A stretch of 64,000 nucleotides of DNA from Ectothiorhodospiraceae bacterium BW-2 (GTDB lineage Bacteria > Pseudomonadota > Gammaproteobacteria > Thiohalomonadales > Thiohalomonadaceae): positions 744,001 to 808,000 of the forward strand of contig CP032507.1 in NCBI GenBank assembly GCA_008375315.1. The letters run 5' to 3'. Every line of letters starts with the position of its first letter. Position 1 is the stretch's first letter. The position numbers and the translations under genes were made by a program. The notes under the pieces are model-generated. The model saw only the letters and a list, made by a program, of their open reading frames with translations. It was not told the DNA's origin and made no database searches. This document shows positions 9,702 to 19,317 of the stretch, in pieces.

Positions 9702-10817
9702 CTATAGTAGCTGCTGTTTAGCTAACCCATACGCTAGCGCTCGCAAAAAGGCCCCATTCTCCGCCTCTCTGCCAACTGTCACCCGCAGGCACTGCGTTAA
9801 CAGCCCCCCTTGTGGGTGCAGATTTTTAACTAACACCCCTTGCGATTTTATATCGTTAAACAGCACATCGACCTCTCCCCGCAGCAGCCGCACCAAGATA
9901 AAGTTCGCCTGTGAGGGGTAGGGGTGCAGGGCCTCATAGTGACTCAACTGCTGGTAGAGCTGCTGGCGCTGTGCGCAAATATCAAGCGCCTGCTGCTCAA
10001 AATCGCTAGCGTGCTGTAGCGCGAAGCGGGCGGTGAGCTGGGTTAGGCTGTTGATATTATAGGGCAATCTTAGCTTATGTAGCTGCTCTATCCAGCGCGG
10101 ATCCCCCACCAAAAAGCCGCAGCGCAGCCCCGCCACCCCCCATTTAGAGAGGGTTCCCATCAGTAGCAGGTTAGGGTAGCGTGACAGCTCCCCCATCCAG
10201 GTGCGTCCTGCGGTAAAGGGGGCGTAGGCCTCGTCGATGACCACTAGCCCGGGGGCGGCGTCAATCATGGCCTCAATATCGGCTTTTGACCAGAGATTAC
10301 CGGTTGGGTTATTGGGGCAGGCGAGAAAGATTAGCGCCGGCTGCCGCGCCTCAATCGCACTGAGCATCGCCCCCCTATCGAGGCTAAAATCGCTCTGTAA
10401 CGGCACACCACAAAACGACATCCCGACCAAGGTGGCAATCATGCGATACATCACAAACCCAGGCTCCGGCGCCAGAACCACCCGTCCAGGTGCCGCCACA
10501 GCCAGCGCTAGTAGCTGAATAATCTCATCTGAGCCGTTACCGGGTAGTAGCGCCAATCCGTCGTCAATGCGGTAGTGTCGTCGTAGCTGTTGCAGCAGCT
10601 CGGTTGCGTTCGGATCGGGGTAGCGGTTCAGGCTCAACTGCTGTAGCTCTGCCATCCACGCCTGCTGCCTCTCAACCGGCCACTCAAGCGGCCAGTTATA
10701 GGGGTTCTCCATCGCATCGAGCTTCACCATACCACCGGCAGGGGGCACATGATATGCGCTCAGTTGGCGAATGGGGGGGGCTATCCACCGCTCTATCTGC
10801 TGTTCTATCGTCGTCAT
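9702..10817 (-). CDS. hisC: Histidinol-phosphate aminotransferase
   Basis: A class-I/II PLP aminotransferase of 371 residues that converts imidazole-acetol phosphate to histidinol phosphate. GNGSDEIIQLL, FLACPNNPTGN, VVIDEAYAPF and the Schiff-base lysine GTLSKWGVAGLRCGF are typical of HisC. I place the start at the ATG at 10817 (MTTIEQQIERWI), because the frame upstream lacks family-like sequence and reads out of the promoter region. No strong ribosome site is seen there, so the start is less sure than the function. It is the first gene of the long minus-strand run ending in selU and is isolated from other his genes. Confidence 0.9.
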   Translation of the reverse strand: MTTIEQQIERWIAPPIRQLSAYHVPPAGGMVKLDAMENPYNWPLEWPVERQQAWMAELQQLSLNRYPDPNATELLQQLRRHYRIDDGLALLPGNGSDEIIQLLALAVAAPGRVVLAPEPGFVMYRMIATLVGMSFCGVPLQSDFSLDRGAMLSAIEARQPALIFLACPNNPTGNLWSKADIEAMIDAAPGLVVIDEAYAPFTAGRTWMGELSRYPNLLLMGTLSKWGVAGLRCGFLVGDPRWIEQLHKLRLPYNINSLTQLTARFALQHASDFEQQALDICAQRQQLYQQLSHYEALHPYPSQANFILVRLLRGEVDVLFNDIKSQGVLVKNLHPQGGLLTQCLRVTVGREAENGAFLRALAYGLAKQQLL

Positions 10818-11069
10818 GGGCGCATGGTAGCACACCCAGCGCCGTTGAGGTAATAGCGACCGCTGCCGATCTGAACGACAACATTGGGTTGCCATCTGGC
10901 CAAGATACGACCATAACCGCAGCAGCGGGGGGAGCAGCTAGAATTAGCACAAGAGTTGATTCACAACCACCTGCCCAAGCCCTACAATAGAACCCTGCTG
11001 CTGCAACGGCTCGAACAACTATTGCGCAGGTAATCTAACCCTTTCCATCGACACAAGAGGCAACCTAAG

Positions 11070-12704
11070 GTGACACTAGAGCGAGATATGCTGGATAGAC
11101 TCGATCGACTAACCCAAATCGGCATCGCCCTCTCCAGCGAACGAGATATTAACCGACTCATAGAGATGATCCTCATTGGCGCTAAAGAGCTCACCTACGC
11201 CGATGGCGGCACCTTTTACACCGTCGATGATGAGGCGCGAGAGGTCAGAATGGAGATTGTCCGCACCGACTCGCTCAACTTTGCCATGGGGGGCACCACT
11301 GGGGTGGCCATCCCCTTTGCGCCGATCTCGCTCTACAACGAACAGGGCGACCCTAACCACCAGATGGTAGTGACCCACGCGGTACTGGCCGATAAGATGA
11401 TTAACATCCCTGATGCCTATAACGCCACCGGTTTCGACTTCTCCGGCACCCAAAAATTTGATCAAAAGACCGGCTACCGCTCGCGCTCATTCCTAACGGT
11501 ACCGATGAAAAACCATAAAAACGAAATTATCGGCGTGCTACAGCTACTCAATGCCATCCACCCCACCACCAAAGAGGTGATCCCCTTCTCCGACGAGGCA
11601 GCGCAGCTCACCGCCTCACTCGCCTCACAAGCGGCAATCGCCTTAACCAACCGGCGGCTAATTGCCGATCTAAATACCCTGTTAGAGTCGTTAATTCAAC
11701 TTATCGCCACCGCCATCGACGAAAAATCGCCCTACACCGGCGGCCACTGCGAACGGGTCCCCCAAATCACCATGATGCTCGCCGAAGCGGCCCACCAGCA
11801 GCAGAGCGGCCCTTTTGCTCAGTTTCAGATGAGCGAAGAGGATCGTTACGAACTCAATGTGGCCGCCTGGCTGCACGACTGCGGCAAGCTCACCACCCCT
11901 GAATATGTCGTCGATAAGCGCACCAAACTAGAGACCATCTACGATCGCATCGAGACCGTCACCACCCGCATTGAACTGTTAAAGCGCGATGCCACCCTTA
12001 ACGCCCTAGAGCAGCGGTTAGAGGCACTAAAACGGGGCGAGCCCGATCCGATCGCGCAGCTAGAGAGCCAATTAAACCAGATCCAACAGCAACTCGATGC
12101 CGAGGCGAGCTTTTTAGAGAGGGCCAACACCGGTGGCGAATTTATGGATGCCGCCGACCAACAGCGAGTACGCGATATCGGCCAGCAGATGATCACCCTT
12201 CGAGGGGAGCCCCGCCCGCTGCTAAATCCCGAAGAGATCGACAACTTAACGATCTCTCGCGGCACTCTAACCAAAGAGGAGCGCGATATTATTAACCACC
12301 ATATCGTCGCCACTATCGATATGCTCAATACCCTCCCCTTCCCTAAACACCTAAGCCGAGTGCCCGAATATGCCGGCGGTCACCACGAACGGATCGACGG
12401 TAAGGGGTATCCGAAGGGGCTCACCGGCGAGCAGATGTCACTCCAGGCCAAAATGATGGCCATTGCCGATATCTTCGAAGCGCTCACCGCCCCAGACAGA
12501 CCCTATAAAGAGGGTAAAAAGCTCTCCGAGGCGCTTAAAATTATGGGCTTTATGGCCGGTGAGGGGCATATCGATAAGCAGCTATTTAAGCTCTTTATCG
12601 ATGAGAAAATTTATGCCCAGTACGCCGAGCGCTTTATCGCCCCGCACCAGGTGGATGAGATTGTGGCAGAGAGGATTCCGAACTACGATAAGCTGATCGA
12701 TTAG
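11070..12704 (+). CDS. GAF and HD-GYP domain protein, putative c-di-GMP phosphodiesterase
   Basis: 544 residues. An N-terminal GAF domain (~8-195, including RSFLTVPMKNHKNEIIGVLQ) is followed by an HD-GYP domain. The metal-binding HD is in WLHDCGKLTTPEYV (about residue 269). The GYP signature is HHERIDGKGYPKGLTGEQM (~437-455). Between them is a long charged, helical insertion (~285-390) not found in the shortest HD-GYP proteins. HD-GYP enzymes hydrolyse c-di-GMP to GMP, and the GAF domain would bind the controlling ligand. It starts with GTG, with GAGG 9-12 bases upstream, divergent from hisC. Its last 71 bases overlap the frame of the convergent neighbour. Catalytic residues look intact. Confidence 0.88.
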   Translation: MTLERDMLDRLDRLTQIGIALSSERDINRLIEMILIGAKELTYADGGTFYTVDDEAREVRMEIVRTDSLNFAMGGTTGVAIPFAPISLYNEQGDPNHQMVVTHAVLADKMINIPDAYNATGFDFSGTQKFDQKTGYRSRSFLTVPMKNHKNEIIGVLQLLNAIHPTTKEVIPFSDEAAQLTASLASQAAIALTNRRLIADLNTLLESLIQLIATAIDEKSPYTGGHCERVPQITMMLAEAAHQQQSGPFAQFQMSEEDRYELNVAAWLHDCGKLTTPEYVVDKRTKLETIYDRIETVTTRIELLKRDATLNALEQRLEALKRGEPDPIAQLESQLNQIQQQLDAEASFLERANTGGEFMDAADQQRVRDIGQQMITLRGEPRPLLNPEEIDNLTISRGTLTKEERDIINHHIVATIDMLNTLPFPKHLSRVPEYAGGHHERIDGKGYPKGLTGEQMSLQAKMMAIADIFEALTAPDRPYKEGKKLSEALKIMGFMAGEGHIDKQLFKLFIDEKIYAQYAERFIAPHQVDEIVAERIPNYDKLID

Positions 12705-13878
12705 TCGGCGCGTGACAGACGATATAGCCTAATGCCAGTAAGCTCAATAGCAGCAGCAGGGGATCGAATCGGTTTGACTCACGACTCACCATCACACAAC
12801 CTGGGGCTGCATTGGCGTTATTGATACTGTCACAGTCACTATATCCGGGAGTGTTCTGATCTTTACCGACAGGACAGTCGCCGATGCCATCACCATCTAA
12901 ATCGGCACTATAGCGCCAATCGAATGGAAATAGGTCGTCCTTATCCGATACACCATCATTATCGTCATCAGGATCATCAATATTGGCGATGCCATCTCCA
13001 TCAATATCTAAATAGGGGCTATTAATTAAATCGTTATCTTTGGCGTAGCGTAACCTGAGCATGGTTGTTGAAACTGGCTCTCCCCTACTGTCTAAAATAT
13101 ATGGCGTCTTTCCAGCACCACCTGACGCATCTGGATCAAGCAGATAACCACTATCGGGATCAACCTGATAGATAATGCCTTGATAGATAAATTGAGTCAA
13201 CTGTCCTGCTTGACTATAAATATCATCCTCCTCGTCAGGAATACCATCCCTATCGCGATCCGAATGGAAAGCGGCTGAGTAGGGAAAATCATCTTCAAAG
13301 TCATTATAACCATCATTATCATCATCAGGATCGACATCATTAGTTAATCCGTCACCATCAGTATCATATAGATAGTGATTTAGGGCATTTTTGTCGGTCT
13401 CATACGCCCAAGGTGAGAGCGTGCCAGCAGGAATCGCGGGATTATTCGGTGCAATATCGATTAAATCAGGATAGCCATCGCCATCGCTATCCTTTGTATA
13501 TTTTGAGTTATAGGGAAAGGCATCATCGACATCATTAACGCCATCGTTATCGTCGTCTGGATCATCAAAATTCATTATGCCATCGCCATCTAAATCGTGC
13601 ACCATACTATCGACAAGATACTTGCTTTTCTCATAGGTTAAATCGCAATAGTCTGAAGCGATAGTAGAGCTATTATTTAAATTATTGATAATCAAATTTG
13701 CACCTGAAACCTCTCCAATCACCGTTCCTAAAACGCCAGATTCATCTTTATTTAAATCGGCCAAGGCCATCTGCTCTGAACACTCCCCCTCCAGATAGGT
13801 GACAGCGGCTGAAACAGGTCGATAAATCAGCAGTAGCATTAAATAGACAAGACTAAATCCAAAGAGAGAGTACTTCAT
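12634..13878 (-). CDS. Secreted thrombospondin type-3 repeat protein with C-terminal membrane tail
   Basis: 414 residues. A signal peptide (hydrophobic to about VSA at residue 24) is followed by Asp-rich calcium repeats: DPDDDNDG occurs three times (for example DPDDDNDGVNDVDDAFP), plus DSDGDGYPDLID, DRDRDGIPDEEDD and DLDGDGIGDC. Near the end come a Cys (APGCVMVSRESNRFDP) and a hydrophobic helix LLLLLSLLALGYIV. This resembles the tripartite tails recognised by sorting or rhombosortase-like proteases, but I cannot name the class with confidence. The frame then runs on for 25 polar residues into the convergent HD-GYP gene. A one- or two-base shift near 12727 would instead give a tail ending LYRLSRAD and a stop at 12701. 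It lies 24 bases after the large lipoprotein gene and is probably cotranscribed with it. Confidence 0.75.
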   Translation of the reverse strand: MKYSLFGFSLVYLMLLLIYRPVSAAVTYLEGECSEQMALADLNKDESGVLGTVIGEVSGANLIINNLNNSSTIASDYCDLTYEKSKYLVDSMVHDLDGDGIMNFDDPDDDNDGVNDVDDAFPYNSKYTKDSDGDGYPDLIDIAPNNPAIPAGTLSPWAYETDKNALNHYLYDTDGDGLTNDVDPDDDNDGYNDFEDDFPYSAAFHSDRDRDGIPDEEDDIYSQAGQLTQFIYQGIIYQVDPDSGYLLDPDASGGAGKTPYILDSRGEPVSTTMLRLRYAKDNDLINSPYLDIDGDGIANIDDPDDDNDGVSDKDDLFPFDWRYSADLDGDGIGDCPVGKDQNTPGYSDCDSINNANAAPGCVMVSRESNRFDPLLLLLSLLALGYIVCHAPTNRSAYRSSESSLPQSHPPGAGR

Positions 13879-13902
13879 AGTTTTATCCTGTATAAAAATA
13901 TA

Positions 13903-16900
13903 TTATTGAGTGACTTGCATCGCAAATAATGGCATAGAGAAGGCTTTTGCACCATTTCTTCCTAAGCCATCCATCGGATTATCAGAGAGTAGCGGCTCCC
14001 AATCAGCCCAACGGTTACCATCTCTATCGGTAATATCTCTAAAGTCTAGCAATAGACAGTCATTCAAATTACCATCAATAGAGCAACGAGAGACTAGCCC
14101 ACTTAACTGTCTCTTTATGGGTGTGACATCATAGTCTTCACAAGGCTCTATACCTAATGAGTAACTTAATACATCATCATCATCATCCGCCTTAGCAATA
14201 ACCTCATCCAAATCATCGTGATAGCTATAAAAATAAAATTTTATCCCACTATCGCCAACGACAATTGGCTCATTAAAGCAGACGCTAATTATAGCTGTAG
14301 TTTCATTGTACTCAGCCGAAGTGACAAAGGGTGGAATGGCATCTCTAATCACCACTTCAGCTTGGCTCTGTCTGTTAGGTGTCAATATATTTGTTGGTAA
14401 ATCTTCGACATTGAAATTCAACCGCACCCTATTGGCACTCGCCTCCTGTTGTAACGCCATGATATTGTTAATATGCAAAGTCACGACATCAACACTCTCA
14501 CCTTCACTATTGAGTAGGTTATTTTCAACTTGCCACCTTTCAATATGATCACTCCCGCTAACACAGGTCAAGCCAGGGATACAGCGAATATCTTCACTAA
14601 ACGCCACACTAATCGCTCTAGTAGAGCCTGAATCGACAGACAGTGAGCTATAGACTCGGTCACTTTGTGTCAAGTTATCAAGCAGATGTGGAGTAAGGTA
14701 TAGATAGGGGATTCCGGGAGTATTGTTATAGGCATAGTTAAGCTCCCCCCCACCCGTAAAAGCGCTAAAGTAGTGTGAAGAGGTACCGAACCGATTTCGC
14801 GTCCCCAGCAGATAGCTATTTTGTAGAACCGGAAAGGGGGGGACATTATCAACCAACTCATTCAAATCGGATGAGTTAATAGGACGACACGCTTCACCTA
14901 AACCGCAGTTCTGCTCTACCCCAGTTAACTTTAGTGGTACGCCGCGGTTACCAAAGTGATCTATCGGGGTAATTTCGACTCTCTGCCCTATTGCCACAGG
15001 CGAAAGGATAAAATCAACCCTTTCAATATTGGGCTCCATAGAGAATAGTCGCTTGGAACTGCTCACCGTAGATAACGGCTTAACTTGGGCTGTTTTTGGG
15101 TACTGATAGACCGCCTCAATACGACTGACAGTTTTAGTAGCCTCAGGTGATTGCCCCGCTGAATCTAATACGGCAATTTCATAGCTCCAGTTACTTCTAT
15201 CTTGATCACCAGAAAATGTCAACTTAACTCTAGCAACAGAGACTTGCAACTGTTCTGCGATACGACTATAAGGCTCTCCTCCTGCACGAAGATACTCTTT
15301 TAATCTCGATTCCGACTCGGGGCTATTTAACATTTCAATCCCATCGCCCATTGCACCAGAATCAAAGTTATCCAGAAACACCTCGTTAAAATTTTGCACT
15401 AAATAGGCGTCATCAATATCACTCGTATCGTCATAACGCATCTGAATCAGGCTCCCGGCAATTTTTGGTACTCCGGTATCTCGCATAGTACATAATTGAA
15501 TCTTGACCGATTTTATATCCTCATCGCCTTTGGTAACATAATTTAGGTTGGTTAAGGTGGTAAGATTTTTTCCTGTCAGATCACGCCAATACCCCTCTAA
15601 TAGATGAACATCAAAATTTGTCTGCCGATCAAGCACACCGGTAACTTGAATCGTTAACATGTTGATAGGAATATTATCAAACCTCTCTATTAGAGTTAAA
15701 ATTGAGTTATATTTTGAGACTGCTATATTATACTCTTTCTGTGCCTGCTCCTGCACATCAATAGTTACATTCTCTAACGATGAAGAGCTAGCCCCCTCCA
15801 TGGTATCGATCAGCCTATCAAAACTGATACCTACCCCATCAGAGAGCACTTTGTCAATTTCATCCTGAGCTTGTTGAACCATATCATAATTAAAATTGAG
15901 CACTTCCTGTTCGCCATCCCCCGCCGCCTCTTCTGCAGGCAACGCACTATTATTGACAAAGACACTAATCACATCGTTGCCCTGCCGCAAATCTTCGAGA
16001 TCATTTACTACCGAAAAGCTATTATTTAAGATAGAGATAACCTCTGATAACCCATCAGAATCAGCCGCTAGTTCAATATAATTACCAATATTCCGTCTCA
16101 AACTAATCGCAGCATTCAAAACACTACTAAACTCTGTCTGATACGCTTCAAAATAGGGTAGTGATGTATTGTAGTAAGAGGTATTTCTAATCATTACATT
16201 GTCACGCTGTATGTCGGTTAGCCCAACGCTAGGTTCTGAAATGTTATCAAATATATCCTTAAAACGGCTCAACATATTTTTTAGGTTGGTAATCGATTCG
16301 GATAGAGTTTGCATATCGAGCAGCAGATCATCCGCCTCTTTTTTCAATAACTCTGCTTGATCAACGACAATTTGGGCATCATCCAACTTTTGTGTAATTT
16401 CACTTGCCTGATTTAAAGAGGTAACAGAAACAGCAACCGGTTCCACAATTCGAGTATCATTCTCATTATCACTCCATTTTCTTATCACCACTGCGCTATC
16501 CCAATCTAAATTAGGCACATCTGCAATCGCCTCACTCAGAAAAATCTCAATTTTGCCAATGTTAGCATTCACATTCGTCGTCGAGATATTTTCAATGCCT
16601 AGGGCTAATTGAGCCCGATTAGGTAACGGGTTCCCTAACGAGTCGTTACAACTGCCGGGGACTAGGTTATTGATTGCGGTAATATAGGGGGCTTCCCCAT
16701 CTCTATCCACAACTGTCACATCGATATAGCCTAAATCGATATCGACACCTGGAGTCGTCAAAAAGTCGGCATTAGTTTCAGCTTTGGTTCCATTGAAGCG
16801 TTGAATCGATTTAACCTCATATCTTAATAGGCTTTGGGCATCAACAGACTCCACAACTAGAGTAAATTGAGCGTTAGCTGGTACATTTTCAAAGACAAAA

Positions 16901-17871
16901 GCCCCGTTACTCTGCTTTGTTAGTTGCAACTCATATAGAGAACGACTACCCAAAGTGATATTAGGGTTATTTTGAGTATCATAACTGGTGGAAATAGTGC
17001 TGGAATTCAGTTCGGAGCTGTTATTTGATGGCGTTAAATAGTGCAGAAAATCAAAATCTTCGTCTAAAATTATTTTGATGGTTACTTCATCGAGTGGTGC
17101 CTTCGTTACGGCATCTCTAACGATACCGGTCACTTGGGCGGCGGAAACAAAGACGCGGCCTAAATCGAGTGGACTATTTTCAGAGAGGGTGAAATCGGAT
17201 TCTGGGGTTGTCGATGGTAAATTATCTCCCTCAACACCCACCACTCCCATTCCGGCCACCACCAGATTGAGAGGGTGCTCAACCGGCACACCGATAAATG
17301 AGAACTCCCCATCATCACCACTGACCGTTTGGAACTGCGTCTTATCAAATATCAACGAAACCCCTGCTGCGGTCGCGATATTTGGCAATGCAAGCTCAAG
17401 AGGTCGTTGCGCGATAACGGTATTGTTTTGATCCCGCAGTGTTCCACTCACTGTACCGGTCATAGAGGGCAAATGAATGGTGGCCACTGTACCACTCCAG
17501 CCATCCGCGCTCAGTGTGGGAGTCAATAGCACAGTCACAGAGGGGTAGTTAGGCGCACTAATCGCTAGCTCCACCTCGCCGGTATCGGAGAGTAGGCCAT
17601 TCGCATCAATCTTACTAAAGGTGTAACGACCATTGGTATCAGTCGATTCAATCCGATTTTTGGTCTTAACGACTGCCCCTGCTATCGGAAAACCATCTAG
17701 GGTACGGACGACTCCTGTTAAGGAGAGATCAGAAGGCTCGATCCCTCCCGTTGCGAAAGAGGCAACTCCAGTGGGCTCGGCCGTCCCTGCATCAGAATCA
17801 CTACTGCTGTTACAACCACTTATGCTCAGCCATACCAAGACTAAGCCCAAGAGTCCAAATGTTCTGTACAT
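13903..17871 (-). CDS. Large outer-membrane-type lipoprotein with carboxypeptidase-regulatory-like domains
   Basis: 1322 residues, not recognised as a named protein. The lipobox LSISGC places the lipidated Cys at about residue 20, followed by a Ser/Asp linker with no +2 Asp. The N-terminal third holds about three carboxypeptidase-regulatory-like beta-sandwich units (LTGVVRTLDGFPIAGAVVKT, SGTLRDQNNTVI, TGIVRDAVTKAPLDEVTI). A long helical, probably coiled-coil stretch follows (~480-545, LDDAQIVVDQAELLKKEADD), then further beta-rich sequence to the end. It precedes the type-3-repeat protein gene on the same strand. The gene is clearly richer in A+T than the flanking core genes, which suggests acquisition or relaxed constraint. 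A structural or adhesive surface role is an inference from the domains. Confidence 0.75.
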   Translation of the reverse strand: MYRTFGLLGLVLVWLSISGCNSSSDSDAGTAEPTGVASFATGGIEPSDLSLTGVVRTLDGFPIAGAVVKTKNRIESTDTNGRYTFSKIDANGLLSDTGEVELAISAPNYPSVTVLLTPTLSADGWSGTVATIHLPSMTGTVSGTLRDQNNTVIAQRPLELALPNIATAAGVSLIFDKTQFQTVSGDDGEFSFIGVPVEHPLNLVVAGMGVVGVEGDNLPSTTPESDFTLSENSPLDLGRVFVSAAQVTGIVRDAVTKAPLDEVTIKIILDEDFDFLHYLTPSNNSSELNSSTISTSYDTQNNPNITLGSRSLYELQLTKQSNGAFVFENVPANAQFTLVVESVDAQSLLRYEVKSIQRFNGTKAETNADFLTTPGVDIDLGYIDVTVVDRDGEAPYITAINNLVPGSCNDSLGNPLPNRAQLALGIENISTTNVNANIGKIEIFLSEAIADVPNLDWDSAVVIRKWSDNENDTRIVEPVAVSVTSLNQASEITQKLDDAQIVVDQAELLKKEADDLLLDMQTLSESITNLKNMLSRFKDIFDNISEPSVGLTDIQRDNVMIRNTSYYNTSLPYFEAYQTEFSSVLNAAISLRRNIGNYIELAADSDGLSEVISILNNSFSVVNDLEDLRQGNDVISVFVNNSALPAEEAAGDGEQEVLNFNYDMVQQAQDEIDKVLSDGVGISFDRLIDTMEGASSSSLENVTIDVQEQAQKEYNIAVSKYNSILTLIERFDNIPINMLTIQVTGVLDRQTNFDVHLLEGYWRDLTGKNLTTLTNLNYVTKGDEDIKSVKIQLCTMRDTGVPKIAGSLIQMRYDDTSDIDDAYLVQNFNEVFLDNFDSGAMGDGIEMLNSPESESRLKEYLRAGGEPYSRIAEQLQVSVARVKLTFSGDQDRSNWSYEIAVLDSAGQSPEATKTVSRIEAVYQYPKTAQVKPLSTVSSSKRLFSMEPNIERVDFILSPVAIGQRVEITPIDHFGNRGVPLKLTGVEQNCGLGEACRPINSSDLNELVDNVPPFPVLQNSYLLGTRNRFGTSSHYFSAFTGGGELNYAYNNTPGIPYLYLTPHLLDNLTQSDRVYSSLSVDSGSTRAISVAFSEDIRCIPGLTCVSGSDHIERWQVENNLLNSEGESVDVVTLHINNIMALQQEASANRVRLNFNVEDLPTNILTPNRQSQAEVVIRDAIPPFVTSAEYNETTAIISVCFNEPIVVGDSGIKFYFYSYHDDLDEVIAKADDDDDVLSYSLGIEPCEDYDVTPIKRQLSGLVSRCSIDGNLNDCLLLDFRDITDRDGNRWADWEPLLSDNPMDGLGRNGAKAFSMPLFAMQVTQ

Positions 17872-17960
17872 CGCCTGTTTTCTCCATTAAAACACTTATC
17901 ACTCTTTTGATCGGCAGCTAATGGAGAGAACTTGAGCGATATTGGCTGTTAATTGCTCCG

Positions 17961-19067
17961 TTAAACTTTAAGATCGATCTGCTGCATGGTACCGGCGTGG
18001 CCGCTCTCCATTAGATAGAGGCCGGTATGACGCACCTGCGCTAGGGTATCGTTATTAGAGTCGGTAATGCGGTGGGGGGTCTCTTGGCGCCCGAGGTAGA
18101 GCGCCCCGACACCACTTTGGGCTAGTGTGCTGAGGTTACCCTGCTCATCGCCGTTCCACAGCCGCAGTTTGACAAAGATGGTGTCGTTCTCATCAATCCA
18201 GCCGTTACCATCGCCATCATAGGCGGCGAGATCGGCGTAGGCGTCGCCACTAATGGCACCGAATAGTTCGGTGCCATTGTTCACTCGGCCATCGTTGTTG
18301 TTATCGAGCGCTAGCATCACATTGCCTCCAGTCAGTTTGGCGATATTTTCCATCTTGCCATCGGCATCGAGATCGAAGTTAAATCGTTCGGTTTCAGAGA
18401 GTGAGGTCGGCCCGCCGCCTAGGTTAAGGACTAGCGGATCTTTGAGGGCATCTCCCGCCTTTAGTGAGACCGATTCATAGGTCAGATACTCTCGGCTCAT
18501 CTCTAGTTGCACATCTAGGTTAATTTGTCGCCCATCGGCCAGCTCCACCACGCCTTGGGCGTGAAAACCGCTCTTTTCCGACTCAAAATAGCTCTCTTCA
18601 TAGTGGTACTCCATCCCCCACCCTTCGCGTTCATTAGCAGCACTTTCGCCTTTTTTCGCTCTATCCTCTGCCGGTAGGTCGGCGATTTCGCTATGTTTGG
18701 TCGGTGTTAGATCGTTCGCATCGAATAGCTCCATCTTTTTGCCGGTCATCTTCTCGACTAGCATCTGTACTAGCGAGGCTTTCATGTTGTAGGCCCACTC
18801 CTCCATGCTTTTGGGGGCCGCCTCATCACCCTCCTCCTCTGCCACTGCGCCGCTGTGGTTGATTCTCGATGCCTGTTCTGTCCGAGGGGGTAGTTCGATT
18901 GGCGGGCTCACTCGCTGCGGTGCGGCCGCTGGAGGTGTTGCCGCTAGCGCTCTTGGTGCGGCACCTCTTGCGTCATCTACCCAAAAGTGGAACTGTTCGC
19001 TCTTTTGATGTAATGAGAGCTGAGTGTGTTGGCTCTGCATGGCAATCGCGCTGTTGTTAATAATCAT
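17961..19067 (-). CDS. EF-hand-like calcium-loop protein of unknown function
   Basis: 368 residues with no signal peptide or membrane segment. The N-terminus is low complexity (Ala/Pro-rich, ~30-75). The C-terminal half carries loops of the form DxDxDG: DLDADGKMENIAKLTGG, DNNNDGRVNNGTELFG and DGDGNGWIDENDTIFVKL. It then continues LRLWNGDEQGNLSTLAQSGV and ALYLGRQET. This C-terminal arrangement occurs in many gammaproteobacterial hypothetical proteins. A calcium-binding role is likely and the rest is unknown. It lies 89 bases before the large lipoprotein start on the same strand, with a 250-bp region ahead of it containing the terminator of the next gene upstream. Lack of a signal peptide sets it apart from its exported neighbours. 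Confidence 0.7.
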   Translation of the reverse strand: MIINNSAIAMQSQHTQLSLHQKSEQFHFWVDDARGAAPRALAATPPAAAPQRVSPPIELPPRTEQASRINHSGAVAEEEGDEAAPKSMEEWAYNMKASLVQMLVEKMTGKKMELFDANDLTPTKHSEIADLPAEDRAKKGESAANEREGWGMEYHYEESYFESEKSGFHAQGVVELADGRQINLDVQLEMSREYLTYESVSLKAGDALKDPLVLNLGGGPTSLSETERFNFDLDADGKMENIAKLTGGNVMLALDNNNDGRVNNGTELFGAISGDAYADLAAYDGDGNGWIDENDTIFVKLRLWNGDEQGNLSTLAQSGVGALYLGRQETPHRITDSNNDTLAQVRHTGLYLMESGHAGTMQQIDLKV

Positions 19068-19273
19068 GGCACTTTTCTCCGGCTCAAAGAGGTTAATCGA
19101 CAGAAGAGAGACTTTTCTTAAATCAGTATCCGTTTTAGCGGCTCTTGAGGCGGTTTCTTCAGTGTGGTAGCTATGGTAACTATGTAATGAATCGGTTGGG
19201 GGGAGTCTCTGTTCGTTCCTGCTTGCTGCGGTGGGTGAGCAGAGTCATTAGTAAGTTCGTGTATAGCAGGATC

Positions 19274-19302
19274 AAAAAAGGCAGCCCGAAGGCTGCCTTT
19301 TT
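19274..19302 (-). terminator. Rho-independent terminator with UUCG loop
   Basis: On the minus strand the RNA forms a 7-bp stem GGCAGCC / GGCTGCC around a TTCG loop, followed by TTTTTT. It lies 16 bases after the stop at 19318 and ends the repeat-lipoprotein transcript. The plus strand also shows the A/T flanks, so it could work in both directions. Confidence 0.92.
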
Positions 19303-19317
19303 CAGATCTTCCTGATC

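Noticed and set aside
10818-10895. N-terminal extension of hisC
   Set aside because: The extra 26 residues do not look like HisC. The family start is MTTIEQQIERWI at 10817.
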